64,000 bases of DNA from Meloidogyne chitwoodi. Taxonomy: Eukaryota; Nematoda; Chromadorea; Rhabditida; Meloidogynidae. The translations under genes and the position numbers were made by a program. Positions within the stretch are counted from its first letter, which is position 1. Each line of letters starts with the position of its first letter. The stretch is taken from the NCBI GenBank assembly GCA_015183035.1, contig JACZZP010000008.1, positions 1,674,001 through 1,738,000 of the forward strand, written 5' to 3'. The notes beneath the pieces were generated by a model. It made no database searches and was not told the origin of the DNA. It saw only the letters and a program-made list of their open reading frames with translations. Below are positions 1 to 13,200 of the stretch, piece after piece.

Positions 1-371
1 TTATTTATTTACAAACATTCATTTAATTTATTTTTTTATTTAAAAAATAAATTAATACCTAATTAATGTTAAATTAAAAATATTTTAGAAAATACCTAAA
101 ATATTAATATTATTATTAATATTGTTATTTAATATTTTTAAATATTTTTGATTAAAAAAGTCTTTATTTTTAATTAAATAAAATTATTAAATAATATTTA
201 TATTAAATATTAACAGTTAAAAAGTACTTATTTGCTAATATTTATAAATTAATTATTTATTTATTTAAAATATTATATTTATTTATTTATTGTTCCCCAA
301 TTATTAATTAATTATTTAAAATTAATTAATTAATTTAAATATTTAGATTTAATTAAATTAAATTAATTAAA
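1..371. other. AT-rich 5' flank of the PP1-like gene
   Basis: Almost pure A/T sequence rich in TTTA and TTAA runs. No open frame of useful length and no recognisable promoter element is visible; it ends at the start codon of the phosphatase gene. Confidence 0.5.
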
Positions 372-1956
372 ATGGTTACAAGACGTAAAACTTCCTCATC
401 AATGCCTTTATATCAACCAATAGATATTGATAATATTATTAATAAATTAATTAATAATAATACAATACAAGTAAATTAAAATTAAATTAATTTATTTAAA
501 TAATTAATTTAATTTTAAGTCAAATCAATGGAGACATAATTTAGATATTAGTGAAAGAGAAATTCGTTCAATTTGTCATTTAAGTAGAGAACTATTTCTC
601 TCACAACCAATGTTATTAGAATTATGTTCTCCTCTTAAAATTGTTGGAGATATTCATGGACAATATTCTGTAAAATTTAAAAAATAATTTATTTAATTAA
701 TTAATTTATTTTATTAAAAATATTTAATTTTTAAATAATTAAATAATTTTATTTTTTTAAAAAAAGGATTTACTTCGTTTATTTCGAGTTTGTGGTTTTC
801 CTCCTTCTTCAAATTATTTATTTCTTGGTGATTATGTTGATAGAGGCCCTAGAAGTTTAGAAGTAATTTTTAAAAAATATTTAAAAAATATATTTAATTT
901 AAAGACAATACTTTTATTACTTTGTTATAAACTTAAATATCCTCTCAACTTTTTTATGCTTAGAGGAAATCATGAAGTAGCAGCATTAAATAGAATATAC
1001 GGATTTTATAATGAATGTAATTTAATTAATTTAAATTTAAATTAAATTATTTAATTATTTTTTAGGTAAAAATAGAACAAGTATTCGTGTTTGGAAAGCT
1101 TTTCAAGATGTTTTTAATTGTTTACCCATTGCTGCTTTAATTAATGTTAATTAATTAAATTAATTTAAATTATTTATTATATTTTAGGGAAGAATTTTTT
1201 GTTGTCACGGTGGTCTTTCTCCTCATTTAAGAACAATGGAACAATTAAAAAGAATACAAAGACCTGTTGAAATTAAAGAATCAGGTAAATTAAATATATT
1301 AATTAATTTATTTATTTAATAAATAATATTATTTAAATGAATACCCAATTAATTTATTTATTTATTAATTTAATATTTATTTATTAATATCCTATTTTTA
1401 ATTTATATTTTAATAAAATAATTAATTTAAAATATAATTTAATTAATTTAAGGTCTTCTTTGTGATCTTTTATGGTCAGATCCAGCAGAACAAATAAATC
1501 AACAAACAGGTTGGTTACCAAATGACAGAGGTGTTAGTTATATTTTTGGTTCTGATATTTTACATCAATTTTTATCAAAAATGGAATTAGATTTAATTGT
1601 TAGAGGTCATCAAGTTGTCGAAGATGGTTATGAATTCTTTGGAAAAAGGGGTTTAGTTACTATATTTTCTGCTCCTAATTATTGTGGAGAATTTGATAAT
1701 GCTGGGGCAGTTATGAATATTGATAGAGAATTACTTTGTTCATTTCAAGTATTTTTTTATTAATTAATTAATATAAAATTAATTTATTTAGATATTAAAA
1801 CCAATAAATTCATTAAATAATTCTTCAATAATACTCAGAGAAAGAAAAAATAATATTTCTTTTTCTTCTTCTTCTTCTTCTTCAGATTCTAATAATAAAT
1901 TAATGGATAGACCAAAAAGGCCTTGGAATATTAACAAAAATATTAAAAATAAATAA
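372..1956 (+). CDS. PP1-type serine/threonine protein phosphatase, divergent paralogue
   Basis: A metal-dependent Ser/Thr phosphatase catalytic subunit. Eight exons join in phase: 372-470, 520-669, 767-862, 905-1016, 1066-1145, 1188-1284, 1453-1748 and 1792-1956, giving 364 aa. PPP-family metal-site motifs occur in order: GDIHGQ (about residue 77), [31 protein letters not shown] and [14 protein letters not shown]. The overall order and spacing are PP1-like rather than PP2A-like. It departs from typical PP1: [14 protein letters not shown] replaces the usual RGNHECASINRIYG, and the Ser-rich, Lys/Asn-rich tail does not resemble PP1 tails I know. The short variable N-terminus ([12 protein letters not shown]) also differs. 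Nematodes carry many lineage-specific PP1 paralogues, often male-germline; that role here is only inference. The family call is firm. Confidence 0.93.
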
Positions 1957-3246
1957 TAATAGTGGATTTAAATAAATATTTTTGATTTTATAATTAAGAA
2001 AAGATAATTATTTTAATTTTTGATTATAATTATATTCTCTCATTAATATTAATAAATTTATTTTTTTAATTAAAAAATAACTGTTTATTTTATTTTAAAA
2101 AAATATGCGCATTATTTAAAAAAAATTTAAATTTTTGCAGCTGAAAATTTACAACACTTTTTTTTGTAAAAAAATAAAAATATATTATCTCATTAAAATA
2201 ATTTTTTGAGGGAAAATTATTTTAAAAATGTGCAAAGCTTGGAAAAATTAAAACAAACCCGCAGGCGATGATTTTTTATTTTTTATTAGCTATAAAATTA
2301 TGTGAAAATAAAATATATTTTTAAAAATATAAACAGAAATAATTTTTAAAATTATTTATTTATATTTTTAAAATAAATAATATCCTCAAAATATTTAAAT
2401 TATAAATTATTTTTGAAAAATATTTAATTTTTTATTAATAATTATTTTATTTTATTTAAAAAATTAATTAATAATAAATTTAAATTAAAAAAAATAAATA
2501 TTATTTTCAAACTATTTTCTCTTTTTTAAATAAAAAAAGAGTTCCGCGCCTATTTAAAATTAATTAATTAATTTTATTTAAAAATAATTATTTTTTATTT
2601 ATTTATTTGTCCTTGATATAGACCTCCCAAGTAAAGATTTAATTTTCTTTTCTTTTTTTTAGTAATTAATTAATTATTTTTTAAAAATACTCTTAAAATA
2701 GCATAAAAAATAACTTTTTTTAAATTATAAAATAATTAATTTTAATATATTTAATTAATTAAATTTATTTATTTTAAAATAAACTTTATTTTAATATTTT
2801 TTCTCTCTCAATTAATTTATTTTAATAATTTATTTTACCTTCTCTCTTCTCTTATCAACCTCAACGATCAGTTAAATAATTTCTAAAAATATATTTAAAT
2901 ATATTATTTAATTGAGTAGAAAATAATAATTAAAGAAAAAGAATTTCTTTAATTTTCCCTTTTTATTTAAATATAAAAACTAGTATTTCTACGGCTATTT
3001 TTATTAAAAAGACGCTTTTTTAGTAAAAATAAAATTTGAACTTAATAACGGAAGTTTAGAAAAAAATAAAAATAAATGGGAAAAAGCTTTTTTTATTTTT
3101 ATTTTATTTTTTTAATAGTAAAACACTAATACACTCTGTGTGGGGTGATTCTTTTATAAAAACTTTTTTTCTTTATTTTTTAAAACTTTCTCTTTCTAAA
3201 TATTTAAAACTTTCTCTCTTTTTTTATTGCAACTTTTCTCTCTCTT

Positions 3247-3278
<32 letters not shown>

Positions 3279-6200
3279 TCTTTCTCTTTCTCTTTCTCTT
3301 TCTCTTTCTCTTTCTCTTTCTCTCTCTCTTTATTTTTATTTTAACCGGAATAACCGGAATGAATTAATTTTTAATATAAATTAATATTTACCCCTTTAAT
3401 TTTATTTTTTAATTTTAATATTTAAAATATTTAATTGTCCATTTAATTTATCAGACAAAAAATATTTTATATTTTTAAAAAAATTAAATAATAATATTTT
3501 CTTTTATTATTTTTTTGCTAAAATTTTATTTTTTAAAAAAATACTTATTTATTAAATAATTTAAAAGACATAAATAAAAAATATAATATTTATTTAATTT
3601 ATTTAAAAGATTTTTGATCATTAATATTTCTACTTTTAATTTTTTTATTAATTAAAAATTCTCCGCTTTTTTTTAAATTTTCTTATAAATAAAAAAATTT
3701 AAAAGTTTAAAAAACTCAAAATTATTGTCTCTTTCGCCTCATTTCTTTATTTTTTTTAATAATTATTTTTTAAATTTTTTATATTTTTTAAACCGCTTTT
3801 TCCGTTTCTTTTTTTTCAATTTAAATAGAATATATTATTATGACTCTTCTCTTCTTCTTCTTTTTCTTTTTCTTCTTTCCAATTTCCGCCAAACACTGCA
3901 AAAAACAGACATTTTAAAAAACCAGCTATACCTTTTTTAAAAAAACATTTAATAATAATAATAATAAAAGCCAATATATTTATAACTAAAAGAAATTCCC
4001 ACAACAGAAGAAATGTGATTTTTACTATTTTTTGAAAAATATTTATTTAATAAAAAATTCAAATAATTCAAATAAAATAAAATAAAAACTTTTATTAATA
4101 TATTTTATTTTTTATTTATTAAAAAATTAAAAAAATATTGCAATTTTCCATTTTTAATTAAAAAAAATATTAAATTAATAAAATTATCATTTTTTAAATT
4201 ATTTTAGTACAAATAAATTCGTACAAAAATAAATAAAATGATAAAAAATAAAAATAAACTAATTATCTATAAATAGTTTTTACTCCAATTTTCGGGACAG
4301 TCTATGTTTTTTTATTTTTTGTTTTTTAATAAAATGATTAATAAATAAATATATTTGTATCAAAATATATATAATAAGGTAAAGGGTTAATATATTTTTT
4401 GTTTTTTTTATTAAAGTCTAGACAAATTATTTATTTAATATAAATAATTATTTTTTAATTTATTATTTTTTATTTAATTAATTTTATATATTTTATTAAT
4501 TAATTAGAACATTCCTTCACAATCTTTTTGGCAAATAATTTAAAAAATAAAAATAAATTAATTAATTATATTACTTATAATTATTATTTAAAATAAATAA
4601 ATAATTTTAAAATTTAATTTTATCTTTTCAAATAAAAATAATTAATTTAAAAGTACAAAAATACCCCAATTTATTTGCCAAAAAGTCTTTGGTACCTTTC
4701 TGTGTCATTCATTCATTTCCCCCAAGAATAAATAAATAATATATTTTTACCTATTTTTGATATTTTTTATTTAAAGCTTTCCATCTGTTTTTCTTCTTCT
4801 TCTTTTATTCTCGTTTTTCATTAAATAAATTATTCACCTTTTTTCAATTAAAATCAAGTGTCCTCTTAAAATAAATATTTTTATTTTTTTTTTGCCGATA
4901 CTCGAGAATCTTGTTTCTTTTTCTTTCCTTTTATAGTTAAAGGTCACCCAATTTTTTTAAATTATTTTTTTTACCAAATGTCGCAACATTTCCTCTCCTT
5001 TTTTATTTTTCCTTAAATAATTTTTAAAATTAAATATTTTAAAAATAATTTGTGAATTTATCAAAGCAAAATTTAAATAAAATATTCTTAAATTTAAAAA
5101 TAAAGTTTTTATCTTTTTTTGACTCTAATGACCCTTTTTTATTTAAATATTAACAATTTGCAATTCTTCCTTCCTTTTTTATTTTATTATAAATTCTCGA
5201 CTGCACATTTATTTTCTTTTTTATTTTATTCCTTCTTTTGATTAATTATTCATCTCATCAGCTGATGATTATAAATTAGTGAAAAGATGTATAACCTCTT
5301 TTTTTTTCTTCTTTCCTTAATTTATTTATTTATTTAAAAATTCTAATAATATTCTTTTTCCTTTAAGTACTCCTCTCTCTTAAATTTATTTGGTCCTAAA
5401 TATATTTAAATTAACCATTAGAGTCTCTGACAATAAAAAGAAAAATAATAATTAAAACTCTATAATTATCTTTTTTATATCTTAACACTTTTTTTTACTT
5501 TCAAAATATTCCCAAAATTTTACTTAAATTTTTTTCATCTTTAAAAAACGAGGTCAAGCAATGGCTTATTTTTTCTTTAGAAAAAATAAGATTTATTAGC
5601 CACGCCCATTTTCAAATTTTTCTCTCTTCGTCCATTTACTCTAATTATTTTAGTTATATTTCTTCTTTTCTTTATATTCTCTTCTTTTCTTTTTTTTTAA
5701 TTTTTCTAAAATTTTTATTTAAAATATATTTAATTATATAAATGTGTTTTTAATTAATTATTTTAATATTTTTCTGATTTTATTTTAAAAAATATTTAGA
5801 TATTTTTTACTAATTTTTCTGTTTTTTTAAATAAATATTATTTTAAAATATAAAATAATAATATTTAATTTAGGTCTTTTTTAATTTAAATAAATATCTT
5901 TTGTACAAAAATACACACAAATAGAGAGTGCCTTTATTTTTTTTAAATGATGGCATCATTTTCTCTCAGAAACTTGATCTTTTGAACACAAAAAATATTT
6001 ATTTATTTATTTTACTTTAAAATTCTCAAACAAATATTTTAAGACTCTAGTGAACATACTTTTATATTTTTTATTTGTCTAGGCCATTTTTTCTCTTTCC
6101 CATAATTTCCTTTTTTACCTCGAAGCAAATAAAGGTCATCGCGTGAAAAATATTTATTTTTTTTTCTTTGATTTTTTAAATATTTTTTTTCTAAATTATT

Positions 6201-7200
6201 TATTATTTTATCAGATTTAATTTTAAAGAAAAGTTTTTTAAAATTATTATTTTTAATCTGTCAGATATATTTAAGGCAATTAGTTTATTCGGCATAAATA
6301 AATAAAAGAAAATAACCAAGCCAAGCCTTCCCCTATTTATTTTTTGTTTTTATATTTATTTATTTATTTGTGGCCGAATCCCCTTAAGAAAAGGGCTTTT
6401 TAAAAAAAAAAGCAGACAAATGATGTGGGCGGAGTAAAAAAAATAAATAAAAGGGCAGAAAAATAAAAGGTTTTTTTTACTTAAATAAAAGAATAAAAAA
6501 TATTTTTAACTTTAAGAAAACCTGAAAAAATAGATAAAAAATTTTAATTTAAAAATTAGAAGATTTTTATTTTTTTAATTAATTAATTTAAATAAATCTG
6601 TTTAAAATTAGAATTAATTTTAATTATTATTATTAATTAATTAAATTATTCAAAATATAATTTTTTCAAATTTTAAATCTCCGTTCATTTATATTTTTAC
6701 ACCGGCTGTTTTATTTTCCTTGTCATTCCCCCATTATTCTCTTTTCACCGGTTATTTGCCTAAGGCAATATTTAATGGCACAGACTGTCCTGCGGCGATG
6801 ACGGCCAACCGATATATTTATATTTTTTTAAAACAATTGTTTTAGTCCTTTTCTATTTATTAAATGAGAAAATGGACACACGAACTAAGCTTTTTAAAAT
6901 AGGGGAATATTTATAATTATTAATATATATAAGAGGGTTAACAAATATAACAGATTTTATTTAATTATTTTAATTTTTTTTAATTTTTTTTCAGATTTAA
7001 AAAAAAAAAATCCTTCTACATACTATAAAAAATTATTTAAAAAAATATTTAAATATTCCTTCACATATTTTATTAAAAAAAGAAATAAATATAAAAACGA
7101 AAAAATTAAGCAATTAAAGAAAAAACAACAAAAACCAAAGAAAATAATTAAAAAAAAGAGAAGAATAAAAAAAATAAAACAAAAATTGGGAAGTAATCAA
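1957..7200. other. 5.2 kb AT-rich region without a recognisable gene
   Basis: Between the PP1-like gene and the first CDC25 exon I see only A/T-rich sequence with many TTTATTTATT runs and pyrimidine tracts. Short open frames (for example 3725-3940) are low-complexity Phe/Leu/Ser strings without family motifs. A GC-richer patch at about 6700-6815 holds GCCTAAGGC (6759-6767), which fits the AP-2 type consensus GCCNNNGGC. The stretch probably contains upstream regulatory DNA of CDC25, but that is inference. Confidence 0.5.
3227..3332. repeat. Homopyrimidine microsatellite (TCTCTT/CTTTCT)n
   Basis: About 100 bp of uninterrupted C/T composed of TCTC and CTTT units, all pyrimidines on the + strand. 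It creates a spurious Ser-Phe-Leu open frame at 3138-3344. Such mirror-like purine/pyrimidine tracts can form triplex DNA in vitro; no function is implied here. Confidence 0.85.
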
Positions 7201-10200
7201 ATGAAAAAAGGTAAGGAAAAAATTAATATTTTTTAGAAAAAGAGACATTTGATGGAAAAGACAATTCACCGAATTTATTTTATTTTTTAAATTTTATAAA
7301 ATTAAAAATAAATATATTAAATTTTCTTTTTTTAATAAAAATTAATTAATTTAATATTTTAATTAATTTTAATTTAATTAATTCTTTTAATTTTATTTAT
7401 TTTAGGTGATCACCAAAATGCCTCCAAAATCACGGGGTGGCTTAAAAGCCGACAACAAATAGAACTTGAAAAATCAGAATTAGCTAATGATTTAATTATT
7501 GTTGAACATAAAGTTGAAGAATTAGGTATTTTTTAAAAATATATTTTTATTATTATTTTAATATAAAAAATTAATTAATATTTTTTTATTACTCGTGTGT
7601 CTGTTTGAATTTTATTATCTGATTTTTATTTTTTTCAGCCGAATTAAAAAATATATATATTATTTATCGCTAATTAATATCTCTTTTTTCTTTCTTTGAT
7701 CAACTTTTTTGATATATTTATTTAATTAAAATGGGCAATCTTTTTAAAAAGTTTTTTTACTCTTTTTTTCAAAATTTGTGCCGTTTTCAATGTCATTTAT
7801 TTTCTTTTTTTTTTAAATATCATTTATTCAATGCCATTTTTTAATTTTAAATAATTAAGATCTAAATATATCCCTTCTCTATATTTTTCTTTTTTTCTTC
7901 TCTTCTCGGTAAATGCCGCCCTATTAAATATCCCCAAGCCTTGATGCGCCTAAAAGGCCCAAATTCAAATTTTTGGCTGTTGAAAAGGAAAAGGACTACT
8001 ACTTTTTTGAGAGAGAAATAAAAATGAATGGGGACAGACTAAAAGACTGACTGAGAATGGGAAAGAATGGCACGGAATGATTGCGCAATATCACCGTGCC
8101 CTTCTGGGGTCGAGATGATTTCTGAAGGCTTCTATATTTTTTATTTTTCTTTTTTTCTCTTATTTGCCCTTATTTTTTGACTTACTGACCATTATATATC
8201 CCCTTTTTTATATCTTGTATTTTTGGATAATTTTACCTTTGGGGGACATGTGCTAAAAAAAAAGAAAAAGAAAAATAAAATAAAATAAAATAAAAGTAAA
8301 AATTATAAAAGACAACTGACCTATAAACAAAAAATAAATAAATAAACATTAATGAGGCAAGGAATTATTTAAAAATAAAATAGAGAAAAGGGTAAAGCAT
8401 TTTGAGAGAATTATTTAAAGGAATTTTTATTAAATTTTGGATTTAAATATTTTTTTATTTTTTTTTTTTAAAAAATAAATAAAAAGATTAAATCTTTTAA
8501 TTAATTAATATTTAAATTTATTAATATTTTTATTTATTTTTATGAGGGAATTTTTAGTTTAAAATTTTCTCTCTTTTGATCTTTTTAATAAAAAAGGGGG
8601 AAGGTAATTATTCTTTTTTTTTATTTTATTTTTATGAGGCATTTTGAATAAATTATTTATTTTAAAAAGAAGAGAAGAGAACTGGCTTTTAATAATAATA
8701 ATAGTGAAAGTATTTATTTTTAAAAAAGATGAGATATATAATTTTATTTTCTTTTTTTTTTAAATTATTATTAAAAAGAGAAGATATATTAATTTAAAAA
8801 AAGGAAGGTAAAAATTAAAAAAGAAAGGAAAATCTGCGCAAAATAATTAAAAAGTTGAAGGAGAGTCAGTCACAGACTGACAAATTACTTTATTTATTTT
8901 TATTTAAGTGCATTTATCTTTTTTAATTTTTAAATATACCTTTTCTTATATTTAAAAATTAAGGAATTTAATGAATTGGTCATTTAAATATTAAATTTAT
9001 TTTTAAATTAAAATAAATAATTTTATAAAAATATTTAGAATTATTTTTTATTAATTCTCTTTAATTTCTCCTCTTTTTTATCAATTTAGTATACCTATAC
9101 CTTTTCTTTTTTTAAGGTTATCAATGTTTTCATAGGCATTTTGGCACCTTTTATATTTATTTATAAATTTAATTGTCTCCTTTAATTATTTTTATTATTA
9201 TTTAAAATTTTAAAAATACCTCTCTTCTGGATTTTTTTAATTTAAATATTTTTAAATTAAAAAATATTTAAATTTTATTTAATTTTTAACTTTAAATTTT
9301 TTCTCTCAAGGGAAATTTAAAGAGACTTTATTTTATTTAAAATTTAAACTAATTAAAAATTAATAAAAAATGTTATATTTTTATTAACTTTAAAAAAATA
9401 TATTTTTATTAAATAAAATACCTAAATATATTTATTTATTTATTTTTAAGACTTATTTCCCTATAAATAAATAATTTGTTTTATTAGGACAAATATTTGA
9501 ATTAATGCCTCGCTTTGTCTTTTTCTTTTTTACTGATTAGTGCCATCATTGGCGGCAACTTTCGCACCCTTTTTCTGATTACCTGTTATTTTATTTGTGT
9601 ATTTTTACCTTGGAAATGTTTAAAAAAAGTTTTTTGAATTTTCTCTTTCACAGTTAATTCTATTTTTATTAATTCTGATTTTTTAATTAAAATCAGAATT
9701 TTTAAATTAAAATTCTGATTTTTTATTTAATTTTTCTTTTTCCAATTACTCTTCTTCTGACTTTTTATTCTGAAATATTTTAATTCTGTTTTTGTTAAAA
9801 ATTCTGATTTATTACAATTTTTCTGTTTTTCTTATTAGTAAAATATAATAATAATATTGTTATCTCATTTTCTCTAATAAGTAAAAATGATGAGTTTGAG
9901 AATTAAAAAAAAATAAATAAATGATTTGTTTATTTAAAAATATATTTATAATATTTAAAAAATTAAAATTAATCTTCTCTTTTTTATTTGTTTATTTTTA
10001 AATAAATAAAAAAATTATTTTATTGCTTGGCAACCGAATAAATAAATAAATAAATAAATAAAATAACCAATTATTATTAAAAAAATCGTTAGAACGGCTT
10101 TTGCAAAAACAAAATTTGAATTTTTTGTTTGTATATTTGTTTGCTATATTTATTTATTTAACAAAATATATTTGTTTGCGCATTAGTTGCCCTTAAATTT

Positions 10201-13200
10201 ATTTTTTTTCTTTCCTTATTATTTTGCTGCCGACATAAAAACACAAAATACATAATTTTACGTAATATTTGGGAAGGGCAAAATAAATTTTTAAATTTTT
10301 AAAAATTTATTTTTAGATTGGAGCAATTTTTAATATTTTTAGTGCCATTTAAAATTTAAATTTTTTGTAAATAATTAGGAAATTAAATAAATTAATTCTA
10401 GTGAGATATAAATTATTGAAATACTATTTAATAAAAATAATACTAGACTGATTCTTTTCGAAATTCTAAGCCTATCTATCTAAACTTTTAAAAAAAGGAT
10501 ATATTTTGTTCATATTTAAATTTATTTTTTAATAATTTTTTTGCATGATAGTGCCACTTTGAACTAGAAATACCTTTGTATATATTATTATTGTCTGTCT
10601 CTCTTTAATAAGGCTCGGAGGGAGCCAAGCCAAAGCCAACAGGTCATATTCGAATTTTTAGGCAAATTGTGATGGAGGCGAAGATGTGATGATGATGGTG
10701 TAGAAAAAGTGGGGGAATGCATATCTGCTGGCCAGTATATACATTTGAGTGAAAATAAAGAGTTTAGGAGAAGATCAGGCCGGGGGCTAACTTTATAGAG
10801 CCAAATATGTACATAAAAGAATTCCCCCATTTATGGCCTTTTTTCTTTTATTTTTTTAAATTACGTCAAAAGATGTCTGGGGGATAAGATAAAAGAATTA
10901 AAGTTATAAAAGAATTATTTTATTTGAATTTTGTTTAGTATTTGTGAATAATTTTAAAGCTTATATATTGGCTAATTTTATGCTTACTTTTGATAATATT
11001 TTAAAAATAAAATTTAAAAGAGGTGATATAAAAATTTTAAAGAATAAATTTAAACAAATCAATTTTTGAAAAAAAATTATTAAAAATTTGCGGACATCTG
11101 CAAGTTTTTTTCTGTCTGCAAATGTTTAAAAGACTTATTGTTATTTTGGGGAGGAGAGAAGAGTGAGGAAAAGTGATTCAGTCTCTTTAACATTAAGGAG
11201 GTGCACGTGGGTGCATAAGAAGGGAGAACAGACACAAAATATAAAGGGAATTTTCCCAGTGCTGAGAAAAAAATGAAAGAAAATTTTTTTTAGAAAAAAA
11301 TAATTTTTTGTAAGAAAAATTATTTTATTTATAAGGTCGTGAAATTTTTAAAGATTTTATTTTTAACTTAAGAAAATTTTCTTTAAAATAATTTTTTAAA
11401 GAAGGCCTTATACTCCAATAACCTCTTATTCGAATATTTATTTTCATTTTATGCTTCCGGAATTAGTTCAATTTTCCACATTTATTATTAATCCTTCTTT
11501 CCTTTTTTTTATTATTTTTAAAACTTAATCTAGAAAAAAAGTTCCGTCATTTTATGTATTTTTAAGTCTCTTCTAATATTTAAGGGAAAGGCAAAAATAC
11601 AAAAATTCAAATATTTCAAAACTTTAGCCTTTTCCAACTTTTTATTTTTTCTTTTTAATATTGATGGAAATAAAGAAGAGCTTTTTTCTGGATCATAATA
11701 GATTATTATTAAAATTCTTACCTTATTGCCTTACGCTTATTTCTTTTATTTATAAATAGTAATTTATTTTATTATTTATTTTTTCAATTTTCATTTAATT
11801 TAAATATTTACATATTGGCGTTGTTTTTTGTTTTGGCTAAATATATTTTTTATTTTTAAAATTTATTTCCTACTCCAAAGTGCAAAGTTTTAATGTTTGT
11901 ACATCTAGAATTTGGTTAGATTTTCTTTTTATTTTTTATTTTAAAACAATTTCTTTAAAAGCCTAAATAAAATAGGCTTTTCTTATTTATTTTCTCATTT
12001 TCAATTATTTTTATTTGTAAAATATTAAAAATATATAAAATTTAAATCTTTACTTAATTATATTTTTTAGGTTTAATTTGTACATTTTTCATATCAAAAT
12101 GTATATTTAAGATTTATAATTTATGGCTCATATTTTTGAATATAATTACTATTTTTTATTCTTTATTTAGTTTAAAATGTTTTTCAATTTTATAGAGATG
12201 AATGAAGTGGAAGATGGATGCATAATCGACACATCGACTAGAACAGCAATTCTAATAGAACATGAAGATCCAGATTCTCGAGATTCTGGTATTTCAATCT
12301 CCTCTGGTGCCTCTATTTCTTCTGGGGCCTCTGTTTCTTCTGGTGCTTCCAATCAAGGAATGATATGCCTAGTCTCTAAAAATCAAGAATGGGATTCTCC
12401 AGATGATTGCAAGGTTTTATTGGAGTATTTGGAATTTTAGGTAGTTTAGTTTGTATAGGTAGAAGGTAAATAAAAATTTTTGAGTTTCCTTTTTGTTTCC
12501 TAAAAAAAGTCATTATTTATGTACAATTAGTTTAATTTCTAATAAAGGGGAACGAGGGATTATTGTCATTGATTTCTAAAAGCTAGCATAAAATAAATAA
12601 AAAATATCCAAAGCTTTTGTTGAAGACACTGAAAAATTGGTGAACTATTTTCACCATCCGTTCCTCTTTAAGGCTAATTTTAGCGATACTTTTTCCATTT
12701 TTTAAATTTAAATTTGCAGAGTTATTCGTTGCCCATTGTTAAGAAGCCACAAATTCATCATCGTGCTTTTCGAAGTATAAGTTCTGAAACACTTGTATTT
12801 TTGTTGGAATCACTTTCTGAAGAGGAATTTATGATGAATTATGTGCTCGTAGATTGTCGATATCCTTACGAATTTAATGCTGGACATATTAGGGTATATT
12901 TTAAATAATTAACTAAAAATTTAAATATTTTTTAATTAATTTTCTATGAAATATTAAGTATTCTGTGAATGCCTTCAAATCTGAAGACGTTATCTCGCTC
13001 TTCTTTCCAAAACCATTAGGTCATATGAATTATCATGAGGCTAAACCACGCATTCCAATCTTCTACTGTGAATACTCACAAAAGAGGGGTCCCAAAATGT
13101 GAGTAAATAAGTAAAGTAAAAAATAATTTTTTGTTTATAAATCTTTTTGGGCTTTGTTTTAGTTGAATTTTAATAAATAAAAAATTTAAAATTATTAAAT

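Noticed and set aside
3138..3344. Ser/Phe/Leu open frame over the pyrimidine tract
   Set aside because: Produced entirely by a (TCTCTT)n microsatellite; no start context, splice sites or homology.
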